The position numbers and the translations under genes are program-made. DNA of 64,000 bases from Ascaphus truei. Lineage: Eukaryota > Chordata > Amphibia > Anura > Ascaphidae. Positions 20,691-31,144 of this stretch are shown piece by piece (within the stretch, counting starts at the first letter, position 1; every line of letters begins with the position of its first letter). The stretch is from assembly GCA_036426205.1 (NCBI GenBank), contig WSYH01001932.1, forward strand, positions 37,563 to 101,562. Reading direction: 5' to 3'. The notes under the pieces are model-generated. The model worked only from the letters and a program-made list of their open reading frames with translations, had not been told where the DNA came from and ran no database searches.

Positions 20691-21339
20691 TTTTTTTTTT
20701 TGAGGACAATATTAGTGCTCTAATATAATAGGCGTTTGAGGAAAGTCTCTGCAGCTTCACTACATTTATGACTTGGAATCTCTGGTAGGAGGAGCCTTTT
20801 AAAACTCTTTAACAAAGGTGGTCCTATAACACAGGAAGGAGTGTCACAGACCCCATTGGAAGGCCTCCGAGAAAGATAAATAATGGTAAGAAATGTATAC
20901 TTGTATATTACACACTGTAACACTGACACACAGCAGATACTGATACTGTGTGATGTATATTATTAAAAACAGGACAGGTGCTCCAAAATCCAAAGGTGAA
21001 ATTTAGATTTTAGAGTGCCTGTCCTGTTTTCTATATCAGATGTATGGCATTGCTGACATGTGGACGGCCAGCACCCTGCTTCCGAACTTTAACTTGTGAG
21101 TGCCTTGTCCTGATCTGCTATACTGATTGGAGCATAGATCAACATTTCGGTCTCTTTTTCAAGATATGCAATGCGACCGAAATGTTGATCTATGGAATAA
21201 AAATCATATTTCATTATTAACAGTTCATGAGTGACTGCTTTTCCTATAATATATTTACAGTACACTCATGCAAGATTGCCAGTTTTACGTAAGTGCCATC
21301 CTTTTTGTTTGAGATCTCTCTATATCCATCTATCTATAT
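20691..21339. other. non-coding region with two hairpins
   Basis: Hairpin 1 at 20966-21030 has arms AAAACAGGACAGG...CCTGTCCTGTTTT. Hairpin 2 at 21134-21193 has arms CATAGATCAACATTTCGGTC and its complement. Hairpin 2 contains GACCGAAATGTTGATC, a motif type common next to hammerhead-derived frog repeats. No gene seen. Confidence 0.55.
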
Positions 21340-21548
21340 CAGTGGTTTTCAACTTTTTTTTGCTTAAGGAAGCCTAAGTGAAATTCGGAGGAACCCCCAA
21401 CCATCTCTAATAGTAACTCTGTGATCAGATGCATTGCAAATTCTTCTGTATTTGGTACCATTTTCAAAATGACCAGAAAATTACAGGAAACCTTTACGGA
21501 TGCCCGGGGAACCCAAGGTTTCCTAGGAACCCTTGTTGAAAAACACTG
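21340..21548. mobile_element. hAT-type MITE
   Basis: Perfect 8-bp target duplication ATCTATAT (21332-21339 and 21549-21556). Terminal inverted repeats CAGTGGTTTTCAAC and GTTGAAAAACACTG. At 209 bp and without coding capacity, these are diagnostic features of a short hAT nonautonomous element. Confidence 0.9.
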
Positions 21549-22171
21549 ATCTATATAAAAACTATTGCAGGGCACTCGCAACTTCAGCATTGTTGTCATA
21601 TTTAGAGAATGGGTGCAGAATGTCAGAATACTGTGCTTATTATTTATAGGTTACATAACACAGGCACTCAACAGATCTTGCAGAATTTATTCAATGTTTT
21701 GGCTCCTGATCAAGCCTTCATCAAGGGGCACCAAACAAATGACAGTGACCCCTTTATATCCACATACACCTTAGTGAATCAACCCAAAAGTACCGTAGTG
21801 TTGAAAATTATTGTGATGTCATAGATATGACCTACACTATTACCTACTTTAGAAAGAACCAGAAATAAAATTAAAAACTAAATCTGTACATTTTATCATA
21901 TATGGAAGAAATGTACTTCGATTGTAACTAACAGACAGGCAGATGATGCATTTAGTAACATGAAAGTTGTTTTATAACCCACCTAGCCTGTAGATGTTAG
22001 AAATAAGCATAAATACAATGTTCATAGTAAACCAACATATTGCAGAAAAAGATCGGTAAAAACAGATATTTCAGACAAATTGGCATTATCTGTAGAATTT
22101 TCAAACACGGATGTTAAAAATATGGCCGACTCGAGTGTCATTGATGAACATCAACACTTTAATGGGGACTA
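21549..22171. other. non-coding region between MITE and element 2
   Basis: No gene seen. 21691-21731 on the minus strand reads CTTGATGAAGGCTTGATCAG then GAGCCAAAACATTG, reminiscent of a decayed hammerhead core. The rest is unassigned. Confidence 0.4.
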
Positions 22172-22599
22172 CAGATGCAGCGGACATAATATTAGCAAAT
22201 CACGCGGTTTATACCTCGGAATACCGATGTGATGGTGCGCGATTTCTTCCATCGGTACCGCCTTAAAACGCGTGTTGACTCAGGTTTATATCGGGTGCAG
22301 AAAATTGCATTTTTGTGCGGTCAGCAATACCGTCGAGAAACTCAAGTGGGCGATCGCGAGTTGTTGTCTTAAAAATGTAATACCCTGTAGCAATTCAACC
22401 TGTCTTTTATTGCCGTACAGTTATGCAAGTGTGTAATTGTAATTTGAAGATTAACGTTACGAGTTCATACTGTATGGTGTACATGGGAAAGAATTATTTT
22501 GTACGAATTAAGTGTTGTATTTGTACAGGATAATAAAGGGAATAATCATACAAAAATACAACGTCTCTTCTTCCGAATGTTAAATATTTTTTCCGCTCA

Positions 22600-23757
22600 T
22601 GCGTGTACAGTATGTCTCTGCTAAGAAACCCCGAAAATAAAAATGTATATCTTTTATTCTATACGGTATGTATTATTTATTATTCAATACTTTCAACTTG
22701 CTACTGTAGGCTTGCTCTTCTTTTCATACTGTTTTATTTAATGCGCATGCGTCTCATTGGAACTTTGTTGAAACGCATAAGCGTTTCATCACATTTAGGC
22801 GCATGCATGTATGTCTCATTGGAACCTTGTTGAAACGCATATGCGTATCATCACATTTAGGTGCATGCATCTTGTTGGAACCTTCTTGAAACACATACAG
22901 CATGGGGCTTTGGTGAGAATTGCTTCTCATTCAAGGCGAATTTCAAGTCTGATAAAAAAAATAGACCCTTTTTTTGTTTTGTTTCTCGACATGGGCTTGC
23001 ATAACAATTTTTTCTATTCTTAGAATTAATCACTAGCTTTTTAATTCTACACTACAGTCATGTATACTGTGCTTTATGATGTGGGTGGCATAGTGTACTT
23101 TTTATTTTGGGGTGTGGGGTTCAAAACATTCTGATGACCTGTTCAAAATATTTCTTTGAACTAATAATCCTGCATACACCTCTTCCCCCCCTCTCTCTCC
23201 CCTCCCCCCCCCACACACAAAGGCTAAAGTATTTCTACTGCTTATCGACACCTCCCCCAAAGCCATTCATTTGTAATTGGAGGCTTTTGTGTAATCTTCT
23301 TGCGGCCGGGTTCACACACGCATGCGAACGTGTGAAAAGTCCTTCTTGGGGCTTTGGCGAGAATGACTTCGCATTCAATGTGAATTTCAAAAGTGTGGGG
23401 GGGAAGGGGAAAAAACCTTTAAAAAAAAAAATTCTTCACATGGGCTTAACAATTTTGTAATGTATACTGTGCTTTATGAGGTGGGTGGCATAGTGCACTT
23501 TTTATTTGGGGGTGTGGAGTTCAAAACATTCTGATGACCTGTTCAAAAGATTTATTTGAACTAATAATAAATTAGCTTTATTTATATTTATTTTGACCGT
23601 GGTGGTTCAGAATTTGCGTCAACAAATGCAGGACAAGTTTAGCTTACTCGCCTCTCTCCCCCACACACACACAAAGTTCAAATGATTCTCATAAAATTAA
23701 AGAAGGAACAATTTTATTTGTGCAGGATAATCATTGAAAAATGAATAATACAAAAAT
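22600..23757. repeat. inverted duplication, arm 1
   Basis: Reverse-complement match to 26888-28145 over about 1.1 kb: GCTAAGAAA-CC.., TATCTTTTATTCTATAC.GTA, TTATTATTCAATACTTTCAA, GTGGGTGGCATAGTG.AC, CAAAACATTCTGATGACCTG, CTTATCGACACC and the final AATGAATAATACAAAAATA. Arm 1 appears to be the original left part of element 2, since element 1 has a recognisable equivalent on its left side. It is non-coding. A polypyrimidine/(CA) stretch at 23180-23220 adds low complexity. Confidence 0.75.
22745..22900. repeat. about 60-bp subterminal repeats, arm 1
   Basis: Units of the form TCATTGGAACCTTGTTGAAA-CGCATATGCG-T-TCATCACATTTAGG-GCATGCAT, two to three copies. The same units occur inverted at 27655-27790. 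Single diverged copies are at 6172-6200 and 18955-19000 in element 1. They contain palindromic CGCATATGCG and GCATGC, so they are plausible protein-binding sites. Confidence 0.65.
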
Positions 23758-24060
23758 AGATCCCCCTGGATCCGTGGCTGTTCCTAGTGGGCAGGCGGAT
23801 ACAGGGCGTGTCTAATGCGACACACAAATTGGTCGCACATTTTGCAACCGCCACAAGGTGCGAGATTGCAGCAGTGTGGCAACAACCGGAATTGCCAGCT
23901 ATACCCAAAATCAGGAACAGAATTTGGCATGTTTGCCAGATGGAACAGTTGACTAGTTGGGTCAACGACTCTGGCTCAAAATTTCTAAAAGTATGGGCCC
24001 CATGGTTAGCCCAAACAGACATCCCGGGGATAGACGCCGACACAATTTTGCACGAATAGA
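23758..24060 (+). pseudogene. Tx1/L1 LINE fragment: ORF2 C-terminal tail
   Basis: Encodes ATATRCEIAAVWQQPELPAI, PKIRNRIWHVCQMEQLTSW and WAPWLAQTDIPGIDADTIL, matching LINE II ORF2 from about 17627 to 17917 (LPSIPKIRNRIWYVCRMEQL, WAPWLAQTDIHGVD). The 5' junction is abrupt at the edge of arm 1. A further LINE-like scrap (AAATTTGGAAGAAGA, compare 17046) lies on the other side of the inner block at 26858-26887. Confidence 0.85.
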
Positions 24061-24105
24061 GTCAGATGCGTTCTCCTTTGACGAAGCAGGCCAGACAATG
24101 ACATA

Positions 24106-24352
24106 CTGTTGCGGCTAAGCTTAATCTAAAGCTTAACCGCAATTTTCCCTGCCTTTTTAATTTTCGCGCCAAAATTGGCCGCGCGCCAGCCGCATCTTGC
24201 GACCGCGCGGCCATTTCTCCCGATCAGCGCTAATGGCGCTGAACAAAGGAAGCGCCTGCAGCGCTGGAAAGAGGAAAAAAAAGCCCGCGACTGAACGCAT
24301 TTTAAAAATAACCGTGGAGGCGGCCGCTGTAGACTGAAGGCGGCCACCACTG
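24106..24352. mobile_element. CpG-rich MITE with TA duplication, 247 bp
   Basis: TA at 24104-24105 and 24353-24354. Left end CTGTTGCGGCTAAGCTTAA begins a small hairpin. Right end, inverted, reads CAGTGGTGGCCGCCTTCAG, nearly identical to the element 1 left end CAGTGGCGGCCGCCCTGAG. The interior is GC-rich with GCGCGCC and CGACCGCGCGG. It belongs with 19052-19411 and 33916-34297. Confidence 0.7.
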
Positions 24353-24629
24353 TAGAAACAGGTAGAGCAGGTCAAACCATTCGGCCGAGCAGAATAGGTT
24401 GGTTAGTCAAGAATTTTTAAATTGATAAAATATTATACATGCATGCAAAATGTTATTAGAGTAATAGGACACATTTTTTTCTCTAAAATAATTGCTAGGA
24501 AAAAAGTTCTGTAAAACACACTAATGCATTTTACCAGTAATAGTGTAATTACAGTACATACTGTACAGTAAAGAAAACAAAAATAGTTTGTTGTGACTGT
24601 GGGACTCCGCTTTACACTTTTTGCCTTAC

Positions 24630-24750
24630 CATGGGCATGATAACATACTGCGCTTGTTGTTAAATCGAGGCCCGAAGTAACTAACCAGCGTTGTATCTGA
24701 AAAATGCCGTGTCCATTCTTGTACATATGCTGTATTCTCATACTGAGATC
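24630..24750 (-). pseudogene. Tc1-like transposase N-terminal exon (element 2)
   Basis: The minus strand reads (DLS)MRIQHMYKNGHGIFQIQRWL then VTSGLDLTTSAVCYHAH and reaches a consensus donor (CCCATG/GTAAGG, GT at 24628-24629). The pattern RIxxMYxxGHGxxxIxRxL...Txx(A/V) is the first helix-turn-helix of Tc1-family transposases, which binds the terminal repeats. Codons upstream of the Met stay open for a few residues, so the true start is uncertain. Remaining exons (expected between 24105 and 23750) have been replaced by the MITE and LINE insertions. Confidence 0.55.
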
Positions 24751-25095
24751 CTTTGAAATCTTTTTCCTCTGTGCTTGATTTTTTTTCTAAAAGCAGCGAT
24801 GCAGAGGAATGTGTATTTGATGTGTATTCGATGTATCTTCAATGTGCATTGAATCAACAAAATGGATGGTGTATTTATACTTTAATTTAATGGGCCTCAG
24901 CCTTGCTCGACAGGTTTAATACACAGTACGCCCACTTTTAACACATGCAGCTCGTGTCCATGCCCGTGAAAATATTCAAATACCTGTAGGGAGACAGTGT
25001 ATAAAAGGTGACACAAATTGCATAGCCTCCCACTGATCTCTATCTGAACTTGCTCTTGTCCAGATACTGCATTGTGCATTCTTCCATCTGCATCC

Positions 25096-26382
25096 ATGGA
25101 TCAACCCTCATTCTACGGATGCAGGAACTTGCTTGCTTCTGCCGTGCCGACCACGAGAAAGCAAAAGGCGTAAACTGTTTCTAAGCCAAATCAAAAGCGA
25201 CAGGAGAATAAAGAAAACGTTCTGAAGACTCCAAAGGCTAAGAAGCCTGGGCCTTATTATGTGAAGAAGAAAATGGCTGGCATATACTTAAAGCAAAGGC
25301 TTTGGTCACCTCCAGCATCCACCTCCAACGCTGCTCTGCTGCGAACCCCCAGCTCACCTGCTCCAGCACCCACCCCCGATGCTGCTCTGTTGGGAAACCC
25401 CAGCTCACCTGCTCCAGCACCCACCCCCGATGCTGCTCTGCTGGGAAACCCCAGCTCACCTGCTCCAGCACCCACCTCCAACACTGCTCTGCTGGGAACC
25501 CCCAGCTCACCTGCTCCAGCACCCACCCCCGATGCTGCTCTGCTGGGAACCCCCAGCTCATCTGCTCCAGCACCCATTAACAGCACTCCTCGCACCAGAT
25601 CCAGCTTGTTCGCCCGCATGCTGAATGGTTTAAGTTGTGTCGAAATCCCTGACAACTCATCGGTGCAAAAGATTGATCTTCTTTTGGAGACCATGTTGAA
25701 TATGGATAGGCATATTGATAAGATGGAGAGGAACATCACAGGGATCTATTCTTTGCTTGGAGTCCCTTCCCCTGTATGTCCGACACAGGAGCAGGAGGGT
25801 GGCCTGGGGGCGCCTTATTCTACCTTCACGGTTCCAACACCAAGCACACAACGGGACCCTCCACGCTCATCCCCTCTGCCTGCAGAATACATGCATGCCC
25901 TTCTGGTGGAGGAGATGACAATCCCGGTAAGGCCACAACAAGAAATTACAACCCCGGTAAGCCCACAACAGGAGGAAAGCATCCTCCCAGACCACCTACC
26001 CTCGCCTGCTGTCAGAAGCACACCCGCTCCAGCACCCAGGATTGTTCCGCTCCCTGACATCATCTTGAGAGAACTGCCCCAGCGCATCCGGGAGAAATAC
26101 AAGATCGGAAGTGCTGGTCCAACCCAGAAATATGCCCTGTTCATCTTTAAACACCACGTCAGATTTGAGATGTACAGCGAGTGGACCCACAATGTAAATT
26201 ATGAAGGGAATAAAACCAAGAATGCTCTGCCGGCAAATTTAAGGAACACAATTTTGGAAGAAGTGCAGCGTTATTTTAATGTTAACACTCATGTTGTGAG
26301 AGATACCATCAATGGCCTTTTGAGGCATACAAGGGCTGTTCCCTGGAAGGCCAGCCAATTTCCGAATTACTTTTCTGTTTGA
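25096..26382 (+). CDS. BEN-like domain protein encoded by element 2 (one early stop)
   Basis: ATG 25096 opens MDQPSFYGCRNLL but meets TAA at 25171. The same frame then runs uninterrupted to the stop at 26380, and the next ATG is 25273 (MAGIYLKQRLW). Downstream are five SSPAPAPTPDAALLG repeats, a helical segment (IDLLLETMLNMDRHIDKMER), a long Pro/Gln/Thr-rich linker and a C-terminal ~85-residue domain: KYALFIFKHHVRFEMYSEWT, LPANLRNTILEEVQRYFNV and VRDTINGLLRHTRAVPW. The pattern fits a BEN domain, a helical DNA/protein-interaction module common in chromatin proteins. The assignment is from motif shape only. The decayed element 1 copy (8560-9700) conserves the same domain. Probable role, inferred: nuclear regulator or accessory factor of the transposon. 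Confidence 0.65.
25345..25590 (+). repeat. minisatellite-like repeats inside the BEN-like gene
   Basis: Four to five units of about 51-60 bp (CCCAGCTCACCTGCTCCAGC...GATGCTGCTCTGCTGGGAA) encoding the Ser/Pro/Ala repeats. Opposite-strand frames (GWVLEQVSWGFP repeats) are shadows of this array. Confidence 0.85.
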
Positions 26383-26887
26383 TTGAAGTGTACTGTACTG
26401 TACTGTATTTGAAAATGTATTGAAAATTGTTTAACAAAAAAAACCTGTTTGTTTTAAATTGTTTAATGTTTTTAATGCTTGGTACTGTATAATCATTTAT
26501 TTCTATTTCTGTTTTGCATGTGCATGTCTGGAGCTGGGTGAAGATAAAGTGCTGGAAATCCCCCCCCTTCCCTCCCCCCAATACTGGCAGGTAAGACACA
26601 GTGCTCCAATCCATAACTTGTTATAGTTATACTGTATATAGTTTGACAGTAGTAATTGTCCAATATTGTGAAATACTCAATGCCTTTAATGCACTATTTG
26701 TTTCTTTTCAGAGCTGCAGCACTACAGGAAGGGGCGGGGAGACAAGTGCAATAGTATTGTACTGTGTGTATAGTAAATTACAGTAATCCCCCCCTCTCTC
26801 AATGACAAAAGAACTACAGCCTGCAATGCAGCCATTACGAAGAAGATAAAGACAAGATTGTAAATTTGGAAGAAGAGGCGACCTACT
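26383..26887. other. BEN-like gene 3' region and inner edge of the inverted duplication
   Basis: Contains TACTGTACTGTACTGTA, a polypyrimidine/C-run and TTTGTTTTAAATTGTTTAATG, which matches the host sequence just after LINE II in element 1. 26858-26887 resembles the Tx1 LINE (compare 17040-17070). No further gene. Confidence 0.5.
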
Positions 26888-28145
26888 GTATTTTTGTATT
26901 ATTCATTTTTCCATGATTTTCCTGCACAAATAAAATTGTTCCTTCTTTAAATTCATGAGAATCATTTGAACTTTGTGGGTGGGTGGGGGGGGGGAAGAGG
27001 TGTGTATGCAGGATTATTTGTTCAAAGAAATCTTTTGAACAGGTCATTAGAATGTTTTGAACCCCACACCCCAAATAAAAAGTACACTATGCCACCCACC
27101 TCATAAAGCACAGTATACATTACAAAATTGTTAAGCCCATGTAGAGAAAAAAATAAATTCCCCAGACTTTTGAAATTCACATTGAATGTGAAGTCATTCT
27201 CGCCAAAGCCCCAAGAAGGGCTTTTCACACGTGCGCATGCGTGTGTAAACCCGGCCGCAAGAAGATTACACAAAGCCACAAAGCCTCCAATTACAAATGA
27301 ATGGCTTTGGGGGAGGTGTCTATAAGCAGTAGAGAAACTTTAGCCTTTGTGTGTGTGGGGGGGGGGAAGGGGTGTGTATGAAGGATTATTAGTTCAAAGA
27401 AATCATTTGAACAGGTCATCAGAATGTTTTGAACTCCACACCCCCTAATAAAATGTACACTATGCCACTCACCTCATAAAGTACAGTATACATGACTAGT
27501 GTAGAATTAAAAAGCTAGTGATTTGATTCTAAGAATAGCAAAAATTGTTATGCAAGCCCATGTCGAGAAACAAAACAAAAAAAGTGTCTATTTTTTTTAT
27601 CAGACTTGAAATTCGCATTGAATGAGAAGTTATTCTCGCCAAAGCCCCCATGCTGTATGCGTTTCAACAAGGTTCCAACGAGACACACATGCGCCTAAAT
27701 GTGATGACACACATATGCGTTTCAACAAGGTTCCAACGAAACACACACACGCATGCACCTAAATGGGATGACACGCATATGCGTTTTGAAAGTATTGAAT
27801 AATAAATACATACAGGTGCGACCACGAGTATTCTAAAACTTGCCTTGGAAATTCCGGGGCAGTATCCAGGTAATGCTGCCAACATTTCAGTGAAATTTCT
27901 GAAGACAGACTAATAGCCCATCGGATTAACACAGCAGGGGTCCCTGGCAGTCCCATTCAAACTGAAATGTCACAGAAAATGCAGAAAATGTCACAGACAA
28001 TGTTGCAGCATTACTGGGGTATTGTTGGTGATTGCCCCAGAGTTTCCACGGCAAGTTTTAGAATACTCGTGGTCGCACCTGTACAGTATAGAATAAAAGA
28101 TATACACTTGTATTTTTGGCATTTCTTAGCACAGTTAATTACACA
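26888..28145. repeat. inverted duplication, arm 2
   Basis: Reverse complement of arm 1 (22600-23757), carrying a palindromic MITE at 27813-28081. Includes the inverted 60-bp subterminal repeats at 27655-27790. Divergence between arms is visible, so the duplication is not very recent. Confidence 0.75.
27813..28081. mobile_element. palindromic MITE, 269 bp, TA duplication
   Basis: Inverted ends CAGGTGCGACCACGAGTATT and its complement, TA on both sides (27811-27812 and 28082-28083). Arm 1 is the empty site: it reads TTTTATTCTATACGGTATGTATT without the insert. Internally it contains the CCCTGGCAGTCCCATTC block also seen at 2751-3062. A CAGG terminus with TA duplication suggests Tc1/mariner mobilisation. 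Confidence 0.9.
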
Positions 28146-28292
28146 TGCAAGCATACTGTATAAGGTTTTCTATAAAGCTCACAATTATTCTTTCCTAATC
28201 AATAAAAATTGCACTGTCACTCTAAATGTTTAGCCTAATTGGATTTTTAAATCAGATTAACAATGCGCAAGCAACATTTTAAAAAAGCGATA

Positions 28293-28352
28293 TTAGAGGT
28301 CCATCGAAATCCCTCCTTCTGCCTTTTTCAGCTTGATGTCAAAGTTTCTTTT
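28293..28352 (-). pseudogene. candidate second exon of the element 2 forkhead-like gene
   Basis: Acceptor CTTTTTTTTCCCCAG followed by KRNFDIKLKKAEGGISMDL and TAA. Homologous to 18691-18822 but stopped earlier. Confidence 0.35.
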
Positions 28353-28929
28353 CTGGGGAAAAAAAAGTTGCTATTTCCAGTGTTGCGCATGCATCAAGTC
28401 GGGAATTAAAGCAGCAGTTCAAGCAATATCCTACAGTACATGTGTGTCTGTACGATGAGAACAAACTTCTGATAGACTCTGGCTCTTGAGCCCCACACTC
28501 TCTCTAGTTGTCCAACAACTGTATCTATTGTAGTAACTGCTCAGTCAATCATATTGCAGGACTACATTTTCAATAATTGTGCAAGAATTTAATTCAATTA
28601 AATAACCCTGAGCAAAGCGATTGATTACAGGAAAACGGACCGATCTGCAGCTTACTGTAGCTAATCACTTGTCTGTGTGCCTATTGTACTGATGCACATA
28701 ATGTAATGTAAAAGAATATATATTTTTAAACGGCAGCTTGAACTGCAGCTTTAAACTTAATACTGTACTGTACATTGTATTTAAATTCATTATAAACTTT
28801 GCCAAACGGGTGGAGATGAGCCACTGGCACTCCCATAGTCTGCATTATAGCTGACAGGTGATAGGTGGCCTGCTACACCTGAAGTTGACAGCTGATGAAG
28901 CTGGAAATCTTTTTGGTACATTCAAGCTT

Positions 28930-29343
28930 GCTGGTACCTGTATGTGAAATCAGGCTCAGGCTGTCAATTTTGCAGGTATTCCGGCAGGGACAGGTAGCAA
29001 GGATTGCCGTTCACCAGGTTTTCACTGACGGTTGGAACTTTATTGTAAGCTGGTGCTTGTGTCGGCGCTGTTACGTTGCTGGATTGGGATTGACGAATTT
29101 TATATGGATTAAACCCGACCTTTCTCCTTTTAAAGTTGCAATGATCAAACATACTGTAAAAATCAGGGACCACACCCCAATACCCTCTTGTATCTCTGGC
29201 AGGAGGGGCAATCCAAAAAAAAAGAACTGATCGCTAAATAAGGTTTTTCTTATCGAACGCTTCCAACCATGAACGTCAGGTGAAAATTTGTAAAAATCGT
29301 AGTTTGAAATGAAATATTCATATATTTCTGCTACAGTCGCCAT
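28930..29343 (-). pseudogene. forkhead-like protein of element 2, frameshifted
   Basis: Starts MATVAEIYEYFISNYDFYKF, which matches the canonical LSxIYxFIxxxFPYYR helix 2 region even better than the element 1 copy. It continues DVHGWKRSIRKTLFSDQFF, where a poly(A) run (29213-29224) shifts the frame. The shifted frame resumes GYWGVVPDFYSMFDHC, KRRKVGFNPYKIRQSQSSN and VSENLVNGNPCYLS, paralleling GYWCVSP, KRRKVVLKPTKKRQSLQSN and VSDNPCCLS of element 1. A stop follows LPEYLQN. Conservation of the same protein in two diverged copies argues the gene belongs to the transposon and is not a chance ORF. Confidence 0.65.
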
Positions 29344-30136
29344 GTTATCTGCTGTAGCATTAATTGGAGAAAATATTAAAAATGAATAACTACAGTCAGG
29401 TTGTACACATGGTAAAAGAAACAACGATTGCAACGGCGCTAACTTGTGACAATGTCCTAAAATATGTGAACTATATAAAACAATATGTTTAAGGCAAATT
29501 ACAGAAAAAATATCTCAGAAAAAAGTGGTTAACGTGAACTGTGATCTATTAGTGAATGAAGTGAAAAATCCACCACAGAGTGTAAAGGTGCTAATAGAAA
29601 AGCTACTCAAAACCCTTGTATAGACTGTTCTCTTAGTCTGTTTGATTGCAGAATTCCTCAAAGATTCATAGTGAACACTGTACACATGGTACCCAGTTCA
29701 GTCAGCAATTGTGCAAGGATATTGTAGGGATGTAGAAAAAAGCACACAGCTTTGAGTTTTATAAGTTTTTATTATGAAGCACCTACATTTGATAACGTCT
29801 TCAAGGACCAAGGTCGAATCACAATGGACCACTGTGGTAGACTTGTTTTTTACCTGGGTTTTTTTAAAAACACCTGCAAATGGACACAGTTACACAGACA
29901 GAACTGTGTACATTACAATTCATTCATTTCTGCCACCTGTCGGACACGCGAAGAATTGCATGCAAAGAAATTCGAAATCATTCAATTAAAACAAATCAAC
30001 AGCTGTAAAACGCGGGTAAACCTGGCGGTGTGAGGGCAACGTGAACACGGGAATGCGGTGTGAATACCGCATGGAGTACAGCAGCGCACACGAAAACGGC
30101 GCCGTAATGCCTTAAAATAATGGCTGCTGCATCTAG
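29344..30136. other. element 2 right subterminal region
   Basis: Non-coding. It aligns with the element 1 right end (20040-20466) at CATTACAATTCAT...CTGCCA(T/C)CTG-CGGACACGCGA and at GAATGCGG blocks near 30050. The same segment makes up the right half of the MITE at 41144-41544. Confidence 0.6.
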
Positions 30137-30779
30137 GTATATAATAAAAAATAAAAAGGTAGATCTGAAATCTGGATACTAAAAAAGATGGCGACGCGTA
30201 TCACAGAAGGACTAAGCCAAGTGTATACCCATCTACAGTGTTGGGATGCTAGGTATCCAATAACCATTGCTAAAGTACATACAGTAGGTCATGGTACATC
30301 AAATATTCCAACAAAGAGTGCACAGTGAGTTATTACTATCTATTAGACCTAACCCATTTTGGGCTCCACCAAAGTTAGGCTATTACAGGAACAGTAATCA
30401 TTGTAACAGTAAGCATTTGCTAAGAAACAAAAGTTAACTCCTTACATGCCTAGACCATCAGAGAAAAGACAAACTCCATTCTCCCTACAGGTAGAGTCAC
30501 ATATAAGAACATCTGCACAGTGAATTAGCCACAGTGGAAAACTGTAATAACTGACTACATCTGTATACACATATGGTGCAAGGGATACTAGTGCATTACT
30601 ACTTCTTCATTAAGAAGTCCACAGTACTGCAAGCTCACTTGAACATTCCTGTTAGAGAAAAAAGGGTTTGTTAAATATCATCAAGTTCAATAATTTTATG
30701 TTTTAAAGCACATATGTTTTATAGATGCTTCAAAACTATATCTAGAACTTTCTCTCTATGTTTAAGATGTTTAGAAACG
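30137..30779. other. unique-looking non-coding DNA upstream of the zinc-finger gene
   Basis: No TE or reading frame recognised. Being next to the first recognisable zinc-finger-gene exon, it may contain that gene's promoter or 5' exons, but no motif proves it. Confidence 0.35.
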
Positions 30780-31060
30780 TTAGGGTGACTCATATGTTAC
30801 TGTCACTGTAGGGTGACAGATAGAAAAAACACAGTCCCTCACATCTGTCCCTCCCACTGCAGGGTGACAGAAAGGACACAGTCCCTCACATCTGCTCCTC
30901 TCTCCCACTGTAGGGGGACACAGACAGGACCCACAGTCCCTCACATCTGTCCCTCCCAGTGTGATACAGACAGGACACTCATTCCTTTGCATCTGCCCCT
31001 CCCAGTGTGATGCAGACAGGACACTCGGTCCATTGCATCTGTCCCTCCCAGGGTGACACA
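30780..31060. repeat. about 48-55-bp minisatellite
   Basis: Five to six units of (ACACAGTCCCTCACATCTG-CCCTCCCACTGCAGGGTGACAGA-AGG), the last units diverged (CATTCCTTTGCATCTGCCCC). It sits directly upstream of the first exon of the zinc-finger gene. Confidence 0.8.
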
Positions 31061-31144
31061 GAAAGATGATGTGCTTATTCCTTGTTATGCTTTTCTTTCA
31101 CTGCATGGTGTCATTTACATCTCCCTTTATCTCCCCATTTGTAG

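Larger units (their letters stand above)
22172..30136. mobile_element. element 2: second copy of the BEN/forkhead-carrying transposon
   Basis: Left end TA/CAGATGCAGCGGACATAAT (22170 on). Right end, inverted, AGATGCAGCAGCCATTAT (to about 30136). The two ends are inverted copies over about 20 bp. Right-hand TA phasing is slightly disturbed (CATCTAGGTA). Gene order matches element 1: transposase exon (minus, 24741-24630), BEN-like gene (plus, 25096-26382) and forkhead-like gene (minus, 29343-28293). It also contains an inverted duplication of about 1.1 kb, a Tx1 3' fragment and two MITEs. Subterminal blocks at both ends align with element 1, e.g. CGGACACGCGA-GAATTGCA near 29945 versus 20275. Confidence 0.7.

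Noticed and set aside
25238..25739. Minus-strand ORFs with GWVLEQVSWGFPAEQ repeats
   Set aside because: Antisense shadow of the Ser/Pro/Ala repeat array of the BEN-like gene.
30780..31060. Possible CRISPR-like array (regularly spaced repeats)
   Set aside because: Units are contiguous and diverged with no unique spacers, in a vertebrate genome: a minisatellite.
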